The notes beneath the pieces were generated by a model. It did not search any database. It was not told where the DNA came from and was given only the letters and a program-made list of their open reading frames with translations. This document shows, piece by piece, positions 26,536-36,037 of a stretch of DNA of 64,000 nt. The translations under genes and the position numbers were made by a program. The DNA lies in assembly GCA_019801415.1 (NCBI GenBank), contig JAHVJD010000002.1, positions 496,001 through 560,000 on the forward strand, given 5' to 3'. This stretch comes from Nocardioides marinus (GTDB lineage: Bacteria > Pseudomonadota > Alphaproteobacteria > Rhodobacterales > Rhodobacteraceae). Positions within the stretch are counted from its first letter, which is position 1. Every line of letters starts with the position of its first letter.

Positions 26536-28422
26536 ATGGACGCATTCTTCTATCAGGCGACAATCTACCTCGCCGCAGCCGTCATCGCGGTGCCCCTGGC
26601 GGCACGGCTGGGTCTTGGATCGGTGCTGGGCTACCTGGCAGCCGGGATCGCGATTGGCCCGGTGCTCGGCCTCACCGGGGCCGAGACCGAAGACCTGCGC
26701 CATTTCGCCGAGTTCGGCGTGGTGATGATGCTGTTCCTGATCGGACTGGAACTGGAGCCTCGCGCGCTTTGGGACATGCGCAACAAGCTGCTGGGCTTGG
26801 GGGGCTCGCAGATCGCCGCCTCCACCCTTGCCCTGATGGGCGCCGCGATGCTGATGGGGCAACCCTGGCACGTCAGCCTCGCGATTGGCCTGGCGTTGTC
26901 ACTGTCCTCGACGGCGATTGTACTGCAGACCCTGTCGGAAAAGGGCTTGATGCAGACCGGCGGCGGACGCTCCGCCTTCTCGGTGCTGCTGACGCAAGAC
27001 ATCGCGGTGATCCCGATCCTCGCCTTCCTGCCGCTGCTGGGCAGCTACGCGATTCCGAAATTCGCCGGCGGCACCATCGGCCATGAGACTGCCGGAGGCC
27101 ACGGCGGTCACGGCTCGCTGTCCCTGGTGGACGGGCTGCCGGGCTGGGCGGTGGCCTTGGTCACGCTGGCTGCCATCGCCTTCATCATCCTCGCCGGGAT
27201 CTACCTGACCCGCCCCCTGTTCCGCTTCATCCACGCCTCCGGCCTGCGCGAGATGTACACCGCGCTGGGGCTGTTGATCGTTGTGGGCATCTCATTCGTC
27301 ATGACACTGGTTGGCCTGTCGCCAGCGCTGGGGGCCTTTCTGGCGGGTGTGGTGCTGGCCAACTCCGAATTCCGGCACGAGTTGGAAAGCGACCTCAACC
27401 CGTTCAAGGGGCTGCTGCTGGGGCTGTTCTTCATCACCGTTGGCGCGGGCATCGACTACCGCCAGTTCCTGGCGGATCCGGGGGATCTGATCGGGCTGGC
27501 GCTGCTGGTGATTCTGGCCAAGGGCGCGGTGCTGTTTGTTGTCGGCCGCGCCTTCGGCCTCAGGCGGCGGCGTCTGTGGCTGTTCACGCTCAGCCTGGCG
27601 CAGGCCGGGGAGTTCGGCTTTGTGCTGCTGACCTTTTCCACGCAGCTCAACGTGATACCGGTGGACCTGTCCGAGAAGCTGCTGCTGGTGATTGCCCTGT
27701 CGATGCTGATCACGCCCCTGCTGTTCATTGTCTATGACCTGCTGTCCAAACGCATGGGGGAGGCCCGCCAAGATTTCGAGCCAGATGAAATCGACGAGGA
27801 AGGCCCGGTCATCATCGCGGGCATCGGCCGTTTCGGCCAGATCGTGAACCGGCTGGTGCAGGCCAGCGGCTTCAAGACCGTGGTGCTCGACCACGACATG
27901 GAAGCGGTGCAGCTGATGCGCCGTTTCGGCGTAAAAAGTTTTCTTGGCGACCCGACCCGGCCGGAGTTGCTGAAAGCCGCCGGCATTGCCAAGGCCAAGG
28001 TGCTCGTGGTGGCGCTCGACGACCCTGAAGGCGTGGTCAAGATGATCACATACGTGCGCCGCAATTATCCGCAGCTGCATATCATCGCCCGCGCCAAGGA
28101 CCGCAACCACGTCTATGAACTCTACCAGGCAGGCGCCAACGACATCGTGCGCGAGATGTTCGACAGCTCAATCCGGGCCGGGCGCTACGTGCTGGAGAAT
28201 GTCGGCCTCAGCGAATACGAGGCAGCGCAGGCTGCGCAGACCTTTTACGCACATGACCGCCAGAACCTGCGGGACCTGGCGGAACATTGGATTCCCGGCG
28301 TCCCCGCCAGCCAGAACCCCGCCTATATCGAGCGCGCGCAGGAGCTGGAAAAAGCCATTGAAAGCGCCATCTTCCAGATGGCCGAACGGCGGCGCAAGAA
28401 ATCCTCGGAAGCCGCAGAATGA
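26536..28422 (+). CDS. Monovalent cation:proton antiporter, KefB/KefC type (CPA2)
   Basis: A 628-aa inner-membrane protein with about 12 helices of the Na_H_Exchanger fold (LGYLAAGIAIGPVLGL, MLFLIGLELEPRALW, LSSTAIVLQTLSEKG, LLTQDIAVIPIL). A cytoplasmic TrkA-N/RCK domain follows, with the GIGRFGQIVNRLV dinucleotide motif and a C-terminal helical tail. It is likely a K+/H+ efflux system for pH or electrophile stress. The ancillary KefF/KefG flavoprotein gene is not adjacent. A terminator follows immediately. Confidence 0.92.
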   Translation: MDAFFYQATIYLAAAVIAVPLAARLGLGSVLGYLAAGIAIGPVLGLTGAETEDLRHFAEFGVVMMLFLIGLELEPRALWDMRNKLLGLGGSQIAASTLALMGAAMLMGQPWHVSLAIGLALSLSSTAIVLQTLSEKGLMQTGGGRSAFSVLLTQDIAVIPILAFLPLLGSYAIPKFAGGTIGHETAGGHGGHGSLSLVDGLPGWAVALVTLAAIAFIILAGIYLTRPLFRFIHASGLREMYTALGLLIVVGISFVMTLVGLSPALGAFLAGVVLANSEFRHELESDLNPFKGLLLGLFFITVGAGIDYRQFLADPGDLIGLALLVILAKGAVLFVVGRAFGLRRRRLWLFTLSLAQAGEFGFVLLTFSTQLNVIPVDLSEKLLLVIALSMLITPLLFIVYDLLSKRMGEARQDFEPDEIDEEGPVIIAGIGRFGQIVNRLVQASGFKTVVLDHDMEAVQLMRRFGVKSFLGDPTRPELLKAAGIAKAKVLVVALDDPEGVVKMITYVRRNYPQLHIIARAKDRNHVYELYQAGANDIVREMFDSSIRAGRYVLENVGLSEYEAAQAAQTFYAHDRQNLRDLAEHWIPGVPASQNPAYIERAQELEKAIESAIFQMAERRRKKSSEAAE

Positions 28423-28423
28423 C

Positions 28424-28456
28424 AAAGCCCCGGCGCAATGCCGGGGCTTTTCTTTT
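28424..28456 (+). terminator. Rho-independent terminator after the KefB-type gene
   Basis: An 11-bp stem AAAGCCCCGGC / GCCGGGGCTTT with a GCAAT loop is followed by TCTTTTT. Confidence 0.85.
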
Positions 28457-28492
28457 TACAGTCGCCGCATTGTACAGGCGGCACAGGCGGGC

Positions 28493-29509
28493 TCAGCCGT
28501 CGCTGACCCCGGCCTCGGCAAAGGTTGCCATGCCGCTGTGACAGGCAATCGCCCCCTTCAGAACCTGAATCGCCAGCGCGGCTCCAGAGGCTTCGCCGAG
28601 GCGCAGGCCCAGCGACAAAAGCGGCTGCTTGCCCAGTTTTGCCAGCAGCGCGGCATGCGCGCTCTCGGCGCTTTCATGGCCTGCCAGCGCGTGATCCAGC
28701 GCGCCGTCTGCCGTCCGCACAAGGCAGGCGGCGGCGGCGCAGCAGATAAATCCGTCGAGGATCACCGGGATGCGCAGCACGCGGGCGGCGGCAATGGCGC
28801 CCGCCATGGCAGCAATCTCGCGCCCGCCGAGGCAGGCCAGCGCGTCCAGACCGTCACGGATGGCGTCCTTGTGGCGGGCAACGCCCTCGGCCACGACGCG
28901 GGTCTTGTTGGCCAGCCCAGCATCATCCACGCCGGTGCCGCGGCCGGTCCAGTCGGCAGCCTCGCCGCCGAACAGCGCGCAGGCCAGCGCCGCGGCGGGC
29001 GTGGTGTTGCCGATGCCCATCTCGCCCACCACCAGCAGGTCCGCCGCCGGGTCGACCGCGTTCCAACCACATTGCAGCGCCGCCAGCAGCTCATCCTGGC
29101 TCAGCGCCGGGCCTTGCGTGAAATCCGCGGTCGGCCGGTCCAGCTCCAGCGCGTGCACATACATGCGCGCGCCCGCCAGCTTGGCCAGCTGGTTGATCGC
29201 TGCGCCGCCGTGTTCGAAGTTCGCCACCATCTGCGCCGTCACCTCTGCCGGGAAGGCAGAGACACCTTGCGCGGTCACGCCGTGATTGCCGGCAAAGACA
29301 ATCACCTGCGGCGCGGCAATTTCAGGCCGGTCGCTGCCACGCCAACCGCCGTACCAGATGGCCAGATCTTCCAGCCGCCCCAGGGCGCCGGGCGGCTTGG
29401 TCAGCTGGCCATTGCGCGCAGCCGCGCCCTCCAGCGCGGTTTGGTCCTGGGCAGGGGCGGCGGCAAGGGCGGCGCGGAAATCATCCAGAGTGGTAAGCTG
29501 TGGCAGCAT
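28493..29509 (-). CDS. cobT: Nicotinate-nucleotide--dimethylbenzimidazole phosphoribosyltransferase
   Basis: A 338-aa cytoplasmic enzyme that makes alpha-ribazole phosphate for the cobalamin lower ligand. Family motifs are clear: [59 protein letters not shown], and [13 protein letters not shown] with the catalytic Glu. ATG 29509 follows a GAGG SD. It diverges from cobS, the next step's partner, with a 104-bp gap that is too short for a B12 riboswitch. Confidence 0.96.
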   Translation of the reverse strand: MLPQLTTLDDFRAALAAAPAQDQTALEGAAARNGQLTKPPGALGRLEDLAIWYGGWRGSDRPEIAAPQVIVFAGNHGVTAQGVSAFPAEVTAQMVANFEHGGAAINQLAKLAGARMYVHALELDRPTADFTQGPALSQDELLAALQCGWNAVDPAADLLVVGEMGIGNTTPAAALACALFGGEAADWTGRGTGVDDAGLANKTRVVAEGVARHKDAIRDGLDALACLGGREIAAMAGAIAAARVLRIPVILDGFICCAAAACLVRTADGALDHALAGHESAESAHAALLAKLGKQPLLSLGLRLGEASGAALAIQVLKGAIACHSGMATFAEAGVSDG

Positions 29510-29613
29510 CGGTAAAGCCTCGTTGCATCTCGTGCGTCTGACGCGGATAAAAGCGGTTAGCAATCTGTTTAACCTCTGGCCATCGTGCCGCAAGCCCCGC
29601 TACAGGCCCGATC

Positions 29614-30372
29614 ATGCGAAAAAACGACATTCAAGCAAAAGACGTCACGCTCGCGCTGGTCCTGCTGACCCGGCTGCCACTGCCGCATTTGCCCGCCGCG
29701 GCGTTTCAACGCCAGGCGCAGGCGGTCTGGGCCTTTCCGCTGGCCGGGCTGGCGGTGGCGCTGCCCGCCGCGGCGCTGGCGGCCGTGGCGCTGGCCATGG
29801 GCCTGCCCACCACAGTGGCAGCCGGGCTGGCCCTGGCCGTGCAGGTGATGCTGACCGGCGCCATGCACGAAGACGGGCTGGCCGACACTGCGGACGGGCT
29901 TTGGGGCGGATTTGACCGCGCGCGGCGGTTGGAGATCATGAAGGACAGCCGCATTGGCGCCTACGGGGTAATTGCGCTGATCCTCGGCTTCGGTCTGCGC
30001 TGGAGCGCGCTGGCGGCGCTGATCGCAATGGCGGGGGTCTGGCCGCTGCTGGCGCTGGCCATGCTGAGCCGCGCGGTGATGCCCGCGCTGATGGCCGCCC
30101 TGCCCCATGCCCGCGATGGCGGCCTGTCGCAATCGGTGGGCCGACCGCGGGCCCTGCCCTGCAATATTGCTGTACTGCTGGCGTTGCTGCTGTCGTTGCC
30201 CCTGATCGGCGCATCCGCACTTGCCGCGCTGCTGGCAATGGGCGCCGGTGCCGCAGGGCTGGGCTGGCTGGCACGGGTCAAGATCGGCGGTCAGACCGGC
30301 GATATTCTGGGCGCCGCACAGCAGGTTGCAGAGCTTGCCGGGCTGCTGACCCTGCTGGCGCTTCTGGCCTAA
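29614..30372 (+). CDS. cobS: Adenosylcobinamide-GDP ribazoletransferase (cobalamin synthase)
   Basis: A 252-aa polytopic membrane enzyme that joins adenosylcobinamide-GDP and alpha-ribazole to form adenosylcobalamin (phosphate). The CobS signature MHEDGLADTADGLWGG, the RLEIMKDSRIGAYGV segment and the C-terminal GGQTGDILGA motif are present, along with hydrophobic helices. It is divergent from cobT, forming a two-gene nucleotide-loop locus. Confidence 0.95.
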   Translation: MRKNDIQAKDVTLALVLLTRLPLPHLPAAAFQRQAQAVWAFPLAGLAVALPAAALAAVALAMGLPTTVAAGLALAVQVMLTGAMHEDGLADTADGLWGGFDRARRLEIMKDSRIGAYGVIALILGFGLRWSALAALIAMAGVWPLLALAMLSRAVMPALMAALPHARDGGLSQSVGRPRALPCNIAVLLALLLSLPLIGASALAALLAMGAGAAGLGWLARVKIGGQTGDILGAAQQVAELAGLLTLLALLA

Positions 30373-30417
30373 CCAGAAACATTTACCGGCCCATGCGGGG
30401 ACGGAGACATCGTCACG

Positions 30418-30448
30418 AAAAAGGGCCGCGCCCTTGCAGGCACGGCCC
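30418..30448 (-). terminator. Rho-independent terminator of carD
   Basis: On the minus strand GGGCCGTGCC pairs with GGGCGCGGCCC around a short loop and is followed by TTTTT. Confidence 0.75.
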
Positions 30449-30469
30449 CGATCATACTGCTGCGCTAAA

Positions 30470-30979
30470 TCAGGCGGCGCGGGAGGTCAGAACCTCATCC
30501 ACCTGCTTGGCGGCAGCGATTTCATCGTTGCCGGACACGGCGGCCACTTCGCGGGTCAGGCGTTCCAGCGCCGCTTCATAGAGCTGGCGTTCGGAGTAGC
30601 TTTGCTCGCGCTGGTCGTCGGTGCGGTGCAGGTCGCGGACCACCTCAGCGATGGAGATCAGGTCGCCGGAGTTAATCTTCTGTTCGTACTCCTGGGCGCG
30701 GCGCGACCACATGGCGCGCTTCACCTTGGCCTTGCCCTTGAGCGTCTTCATTGCCTGCGCGATCACGTCGGGCGAGCTGAGCGAGCGCATGCCCACCTCG
30801 GTCGCCTTGTTGGTCGGCACCCGCAGGGTCATCTTGTCCTTTTCAAAGGTAATCACGAAAAGCTCCAGCGCAAAGCCGGCGACTTCCTGCTCCTCGATCG
30901 AGATGATCTGCCCCACGCCATGCGCCGGGTAGACCACGTAATCATTGGGACGGAATTCGAGCTTCTTCGACTTGGTCAT
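30470..30979 (-). CDS. carD: CarD family transcriptional regulator
   Basis: This 169-aa protein has an N-terminal Tudor-like RNA-polymerase-interaction domain (FRPNDYVVYPAHGVGQIISIEEQEV, LELFVITFEKDKMTLRVP) and a C-terminal helical DNA-binding domain with the basic tryptophan segment KRAMWSRRAQEYEQKINSG. CarD binds the RNAP beta subunit and stabilises open complexes, especially at rRNA promoters. The length matches other alphaproteobacterial CarD proteins. It is monocistronic with its own terminator. Confidence 0.95.
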   Translation of the reverse strand: MTKSKKLEFRPNDYVVYPAHGVGQIISIEEQEVAGFALELFVITFEKDKMTLRVPTNKATEVGMRSLSSPDVIAQAMKTLKGKAKVKRAMWSRRAQEYEQKINSGDLISIAEVVRDLHRTDDQREQSYSERQLYEAALERLTREVAAVSGNDEIAAAKQVDEVLTSRAA

Positions 30980-31169
30980 ACAGGTTTTTCCTCACTCACA
31001 GCCGGGCGGCACCGGCATTGACGCGATACACCGTTTAACACCGGGTGGAACTTTCCACCCAGCCCAACGGGCGCTATCCGCAGAAATTCCGCCCGGAAAA
31101 GCACATGTTGCAGGCATGCGCCGGAGCGGATTTCGGTTTGATTATGTCTACTGGGATGCATTGTAACAC

Positions 31170-31197
31170 AAAAACGGCCCCGTCGGAAGACGGAGCC
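31170..31197 (-). terminator. Rho-independent terminator of fdxA
   Basis: A 9-bp stem (GGCTCCGTC / GACGGGGCC, one mismatch, TTCC loop) is followed on the minus strand by GTTTTTG, about 85 bp past the fdxA stop. Confidence 0.75.
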
Positions 31198-31280
31198 TTA
31201 TCGCTGGAACGCTCTTCGCGCCGCCAAAACGGCGCAAAGGCGCCGATCTGCGGCAGAACAGCAACCGACCGCGCGGAGAA

Positions 31281-31619
31281 TCAGCCGCCCTCGCCCGGCG
31301 CCTCGGAGAAGTATTTCTCCAGTTTGCCTTCTTCGCCATCGCGTTCCTCGTGGCCCGGAAGCGGATCCTTCTTGGACACGATGACCGGCCAAAGCTCGGC
31401 GTATTTGCGGTTGAACTCGACCCACTTGTCCATGTCCGGCTCGGTATCGGGGCGGATCGCATCAGCCGGACATTCCGGTTCGCAGACGCCACAGTCGATG
31501 CATTCGTCGGGGTGGATCACCAGCGTGTTCTCGCCCTCGTAGAAGCAGTCCACCGGACATACCTCGACGCAGTCGGTGTATTTGCAGGCGATGCAGTTAT
31601 CCGTCACGACATAGGTCAT
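31281..31619 (-). CDS. fdxA: Seven-iron ferredoxin FdxA
   Basis: A 112-aa ferredoxin with Cys at 9, 12, 17, 21, 25, 40, 43, 46 and 50, the arrangement of [3Fe-4S][4Fe-4S] ferredoxins ([19 protein letters not shown] and [12 protein letters not shown]). The C-terminal extension after residue 55 ([15 protein letters not shown]) is usual for FdxA. It acts as a small cytoplasmic electron carrier. It lies downstream of the S4-protein gene, as in related genomes, with a 62-bp gap. Confidence 0.95.
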   Translation of the reverse strand: MTYVVTDNCIACKYTDCVEVCPVDCFYEGENTLVIHPDECIDCGVCEPECPADAIRPDTEPDMDKWVEFNRKYAELWPVIVSKKDPLPGHEERDGEEGKLEKYFSEAPGEGG

Positions 31620-31681
31620 AATACCGAGTCCCGTTTTTCGTTTGCGCCTAGCTAATCCAGTCAGCCCGGGGCTTCAAGACG

Positions 31682-32056
31682 TCAAAGCGTATCCCGCCTG
31701 CGAGTAAGATCAAGCGCCCTGCGCGCCTTTTTGTCCGGCCGGCCCTTTCCTTCGAACTTGGGGTTTGCAGGAATTTTTTCCTGCTTTTCCGTCATATCAA
31801 AGTACAGCGCCTGAGCCTCCGGCGCCGGACCGCGGCGCTCGGCCAGGGCTTCGATCCGCACCACGCGGATCAGCCGTCCCTGGGCAAAGGTCAGAACGTC
31901 ACCGGCAGCGACGTTCTGAGCCGGTTTCAACACCTTGTCGCCGTTGAGGCGCACATGACCCGCTGCGACCTGCTTGGCGGCCAGGCTGCGGGTCTTGAAG
32001 AACCGCGCGTGCCACAGCCACTTGTCGATGCGGGTCTTGGGCGCACCCTCGGCCAT
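31682..32056 (-). CDS. S4 domain RNA-binding protein (Hsp15-like)
   Basis: This 124-aa protein has an N-terminal S4 domain (RIDKWLWHARFFKTRSLAAKQVAAGHVRLNG) and a basic C-terminal tail (KGRPDKKARRALDLTRRR), as in heat-shock protein 15, which binds stalled 50S subunits carrying nascent chains. It begins 7 bp after the helicase stop, so the two form an operon concerned with RNA handling. Confidence 0.92.
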   Translation of the reverse strand: MAEGAPKTRIDKWLWHARFFKTRSLAAKQVAAGHVRLNGDKVLKPAQNVAAGDVLTFAQGRLIRVVRIEALAERRGPAPEAQALYFDMTEKQEKIPANPKFEGKGRPDKKARRALDLTRRRDTL

Positions 32057-32063
32057 CGGCGGT

Positions 32064-35021
32064 TCAGTCGCCCTGTTTCAGACCCATCAGTGCCGCGGCA
32101 AAGGGGTTGTCGGGGTCGATCTTCTTTTCCTTCTTGGCGGGACGCGCGGAATAGGTCTTGGCGCCCTTGTCCTGGCGTGGACCGCCCTTGCGGCCCGGTT
32201 TGCCTCGGCCACCGTCGCGCTCGCCGCCCTTGGCGCCACGCGATTTGCCCTTGCCGCCGGGTTTGCCCTCGCCGCCCGGAGCACGGCGCCCCTGCTGGCG
32301 CTGGCCGCCCTGGCGGCCGCCACGGTTGCCGCCCCAGGTAAAGGTGTAGAACACCTCCAGCTCCGGCTCGTCAACATTGGCATCAGCCGCTTCGCCGACC
32401 GGGGTTTCATCCGCGGCCGTCTCGGCAACCGGAGTGTCCGCAACCGGCTCGGCTGCCTCTTCGGCCACCGGCGCAACGCCCGCGTCTTCAATCGCCTCGG
32501 TGCCTGCGGGCACGTCAGCGGGCGCGGTTTCGCCGCCTTCGTCCGGGGCTGCGGCGGGCGTGGTTTCGGCCTCGGCCGCAGCATCCATCACCGGCTGACC
32601 TTCGGCCGGGGTGCCGGTCTCGGCAACCACCGCGTCCACCGGCTTCACCTTCTGGCGCTCGCCCTTCTCGGCCTTGTAGCCCAGGCCCTGCATCAGGTCT
32701 GCGAACTGCTCCAGCGTCATGCCGGTGATCGACAGCATGTCCGCCTTGGCTTCAAAGCCGCCGCGGCTGTCTTCGGCACGCAGCATGTCGGCCAGACGCT
32801 CCAGCATGTCGATGCGGATCATCCGCTCGCCTGCGGCGCGGTAGCCACACATGGTGTCGAGCCCTTCCGGTGCGTCCTTCACCGTCGGCACGGTGACCAG
32901 ACCCGGCGGCGGCGCTTCGGGGAAGTCCTGCAGACCATTGGCCAGCGACCACAGCACCAACCGCAGACGGGTCGGCGCGGGTTTCAGCAGCAACGGCATG
33001 AAAATGGTGAACTGGCCAAAGCGGATGCCATGCTTGCGCAGCGCACCGCGAGCATCCTGGTCCAGATCCTTGACCTCCTGCGCGACCTTGGCGCGCGGCA
33101 GCACACCAAAGTTTTCGACCATGCGGAACGCAAAGCCCCGGGCAAGCCCGGTCAGCTCTTCGTCCTTCTGCAGGTTCAGCAGGGGCTCGAACAGCGCGTT
33201 GATCTTGCGGGAAATGAAATGCAGCAGGCGGCGTTCGACCTTCTGGGCAACCTCCGGCCCGGCGGCGTCATCGACAAAAACCTCGATCTGCGGGTTCAGC
33301 GGATCGGCGCCGGCAACCAGCTTGCCCACCGCGTGCTCGCCCCACATGAGGCCGCCCTGTTCGGTAAAATCAATCTCGGTATCGGGCGCATTGTAGAACC
33401 GGTCTGCGCGCAGATGAAATTGCGGCGCCAGAGCCTGCAGCGAGGCCGCTTTCAAGGCTTTCGCCTCGGCGCCCTGCTGGCCTTTGTCCGGGCTGAACCG
33501 GAATCCTTCCAGACGGCCGACGAATTCGCCCTCGACCATCACTTCACCCTTGTCATTCACTTCGGCCAAAAGGGCCTCCTTCTGTTTGAGCCGCCGCAGC
33601 AAAACGGATGTGCGCCGGTCCACAAATCTTTGAGTCAGACGCTCATGCAGCGCATCCGACAACCTGTCTTCTACAGCGCGTGTCTCGCCGCGCCAATGGC
33701 TTTCGTCACGCAGCCAACCGTTTCGCTGCGCCACATATGTCCACGTGCGAATATATGCCAGACGCTTGGACAATGTGTCGATGTTTCCGTCAGTGCGGTC
33801 AATCCGCTTTATCTGCCGCGCCATCCAGTCATCCGGCACCACGCCACCGCCGTGCAGATGCTCGAAGATAACGCCCAGCAGCGAGGAATGTTCCGCATGA
33901 CTGATGCCACGGAAATCGGGAATCCGGCAGACATCCCACAGCAATTTAACCGATTGCGCGTTGGTGGTGCGCGCCATGATGGCGGATTCGCGCGACAACA
34001 TCTTCAGCGCCCCGAGGTCGTCCGCCTCGCGCGCCTTCACGAGATGCTCGTTCTGCGGCGCTGATTCGAGCGAGTTGATCAGGGCTTCGACCGAGCCGAA
34101 CTGCAACTTGGCCGATCGCCAGTTCAGCTTTTTCAGCGGTGTGAACTGGTGGTTCATGATCGCCTGCGCGGTTCCCTCGTCGAGCGGTCGGGCATCACCG
34201 GTGACGCCGAAGGTGCCGTGGCTCATGCCGCGGCCTGCGCGACCGGCGATCTGCGCCAGCTCGTTTGGGGCCAACGGACGCATCCGGCGGCCATCGAACT
34301 TGGTGGTGGAGGAGAAAGCCACGTGGTCGATATCAAGGTTCAGCCCCATGCCGATCGCGTCGGTCGCCACCAGGTAATCGACCTCACCATTCTGATAGAG
34401 CGCCACCTGCGCATTTCGCGTGCGCGGGCTCAATGCGCCCATCACCACCGCCGCGCCGCCCTTCTGGCGGCGGATCAGCTCGGCAATCGCGTAGACATTA
34501 TCCACCGAGAACCCGACGATTGCGGTGCGCGGCGGCATCCGGCTGATCTTCTTTGAACCGGCATAGACCAGGTCGGACATCCGCTCGCGGCGGACAAACT
34601 CGACCCCCGGCACCAGCGCCGCAATCGGTCCGCGCATGGTGTCCGCGCCCAGGAACAGCGTCTCATGGGTGCCGCGCGCACGCAGCAGCCGATCAGTGAA
34701 GACATGACCGCGCTCAGGGTCGGCGCACAGTTGGATCTCGTCGATTGCAAGGAAATCGCACCCCATGCCCTCGGGCATCGCCTCGACTGTGCAAATCCAA
34801 TATTGCGCCCGCGGGGGCACGATACGTTCCTCGCCGGTGACCAGGGCCACCACCGAAGGCCCACGAGCCGCCACCACCTTGTCATAGACCTCACGCGCCA
34901 AGAGGCGCAGGGGAAAGCCCATTACCCCGGTGCGATGCCCCAGCATCCGTTCAATGGCATAATGCGTCTTGCCGGTGTTCGTCGGGCCCAGCACGGCCAC
35001 GATGCGCGATGCGTTTGACAT
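32064..35021 (-). CDS. Suv3-type ATP-dependent RNA helicase with low-complexity C-tail
   Basis: A 985-aa SF2 helicase. It shows Walker A GPTNTGKT (12-19), the DEIQ box, motif VI QIAGRAGRGMSHG and the Suv3 C-terminal region (motif FGSVEALINSLE). It resembles mitochondrial Suv3, which works with exoribonuclease in RNA decay. After about residue 780 it has an acidic Ala/Glu/Thr-rich stretch, then a Gly/Arg/Lys-rich tail that may bind RNA, ending NPFAAALMGLKQGD. It is co-transcribed with the S4-domain gene. Confidence 0.9.
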   Translation of the reverse strand: MSNASRIVAVLGPTNTGKTHYAIERMLGHRTGVMGFPLRLLAREVYDKVVAARGPSVVALVTGEERIVPPRAQYWICTVEAMPEGMGCDFLAIDEIQLCADPERGHVFTDRLLRARGTHETLFLGADTMRGPIAALVPGVEFVRRERMSDLVYAGSKKISRMPPRTAIVGFSVDNVYAIAELIRRQKGGAAVVMGALSPRTRNAQVALYQNGEVDYLVATDAIGMGLNLDIDHVAFSSTTKFDGRRMRPLAPNELAQIAGRAGRGMSHGTFGVTGDARPLDEGTAQAIMNHQFTPLKKLNWRSAKLQFGSVEALINSLESAPQNEHLVKAREADDLGALKMLSRESAIMARTTNAQSVKLLWDVCRIPDFRGISHAEHSSLLGVIFEHLHGGGVVPDDWMARQIKRIDRTDGNIDTLSKRLAYIRTWTYVAQRNGWLRDESHWRGETRAVEDRLSDALHERLTQRFVDRRTSVLLRRLKQKEALLAEVNDKGEVMVEGEFVGRLEGFRFSPDKGQQGAEAKALKAASLQALAPQFHLRADRFYNAPDTEIDFTEQGGLMWGEHAVGKLVAGADPLNPQIEVFVDDAAGPEVAQKVERRLLHFISRKINALFEPLLNLQKDEELTGLARGFAFRMVENFGVLPRAKVAQEVKDLDQDARGALRKHGIRFGQFTIFMPLLLKPAPTRLRLVLWSLANGLQDFPEAPPPGLVTVPTVKDAPEGLDTMCGYRAAGERMIRIDMLERLADMLRAEDSRGGFEAKADMLSITGMTLEQFADLMQGLGYKAEKGERQKVKPVDAVVAETGTPAEGQPVMDAAAEAETTPAAAPDEGGETAPADVPAGTEAIEDAGVAPVAEEAAEPVADTPVAETAADETPVGEAADANVDEPELEVFYTFTWGGNRGGRQGGQRQQGRRAPGGEGKPGGKGKSRGAKGGERDGGRGKPGRKGGPRQDKGAKTYSARPAKKEKKIDPDNPFAAALMGLKQGD

Positions 35022-35048
35022 AGAATTCGCCCCCGCCTCGACCGAGGC

Positions 35049-35645
35049 TCAGAGTTCGCGACCCTCGACCTGGGGGGCCAGCCGTTCAAGGGCGCTGCTT
35101 ACTTCCTCGTGATGCGGATGTATAGCCTTGGCGCGCCGATAGGCGGCAAATGCGCGGTCCGGCATCCGGAACTGTTCGAAAACCAGACCAAGCGCAAAGA
35201 TCGCATTGTAATCCATCGGGTTGAGCGCCAGCGCACGCTCAAGGTCAGCCACCGCCGGACCATAAAGACCCAGCAAGTGATAGACGCGGGCCCGCTCATA
35301 CCAGCCGCGGGAAAACTCCGGCGCATGGTCTGTCAGCGCCGTCAGATGCTCAACGGCCTCCAGCAGATCTCCCCGCTCGGCGGCATCGCGACCGCGGCGC
35401 AGCAACAGGTCCATCGCCGCCGAACCGCTGCGGGACCACAGGGCCTGAAGCTCGCGGTCGATGGCGGCGGTTTCGGCAGGCGCCGCCAGCGCCAGGTCCT
35501 GCAACAGCACCTCGGCCGTCACGCCCGGCGCGCGCTGCGCCCCGGCCGCCGCATCCTCGGCGCGCAGAGGTGCAGGCGGGAAAATCGCGACAAAGACCGC
35601 CGTTGCCGCCACGATAGCTTTGAGGTTTGGGAATTTTGCCAGCAT
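35049..35645 (-). CDS. Exported tetratricopeptide repeat protein
   Basis: A 198-aa protein with a signal peptide (KAIVAATAVFVAIFPPAPLRAED) and TPR units: AAERGDLLEAVEHLTALTDHAPEF, GWYERARVYHLLGLYGPAVADLERALALNPMD, and AIFALGLVFEQFRMPDRAFAAYRRAKAIHPHH. It probably acts as a periplasmic protein-protein adaptor. The partner is not evident from the neighbours. Confidence 0.87.
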   Translation of the reverse strand: MLAKFPNLKAIVAATAVFVAIFPPAPLRAEDAAAGAQRAPGVTAEVLLQDLALAAPAETAAIDRELQALWSRSGSAAMDLLLRRGRDAAERGDLLEAVEHLTALTDHAPEFSRGWYERARVYHLLGLYGPAVADLERALALNPMDYNAIFALGLVFEQFRMPDRAFAAYRRAKAIHPHHEEVSSALERLAPQVEGREL

Positions 35646-35746
35646 GATGACCCCAGTGTAATCACGCGCGCTGCTTTTTTACAGTATTGGATGCACATGC
35701 CTCACAGGTTTGTGCTACAAGCGCGCCAAACAGATCGAGGACTGAA

Positions 35747-36037
35747 ATGAGCGTTACCCTTGAGCAGGCGGCAGAGGCCCTGAACGAAAAACTGGATGCG
35801 GGCGAGTTCGATTCCACCGCCAAGTTCCAGATCGAAGGTCTTGGCGCCATCATGCTGGACGGCTCCGGCGCCCGGGTGGGCGATGACGAGGCCGATGTCA
35901 CGATGACGGCCGATGCTGACACCTTTCAGGCGATCCTCGAGGGGGAGCTGAACCCAACCGCCGCCTTCATGTCCGGCAAGCTGACCATCGACGGTGACAT
36001 GGGTGCCGCGATGAAACTGGCCTCGGCTCTGGCCTGA
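35747..36037 (+). CDS. SCP2 sterol-binding domain protein
   Basis: A 96-aa protein consisting only of an SCP2 fold: LNEKLDAGEFDSTAKFQIEGLGAIML, DADVTMTADADTFQAILEGELNPTAAFMSGKLTIDGDMGAAMKLA. SCP2 domains bind lipids or acyl chains in a hydrophobic tunnel. It overlaps the start of the lysophospholipase-like gene (TGATG), so lipid handling by the pair is plausible. Confidence 0.92.
   Translation: MSVTLEQAAEALNEKLDAGEFDSTAKFQIEGLGAIMLDGSGARVGDDEADVTMTADADTFQAILEGELNPTAAFMSGKLTIDGDMGAAMKLASALA

Noticed and set aside
29510-29613. Cobalamin riboswitch between cobT and cobS
   Set aside because: The 104-bp gap is too short for the conserved B12 box structure shared by two divergent genes, and no B12-box-like sequence was seen.
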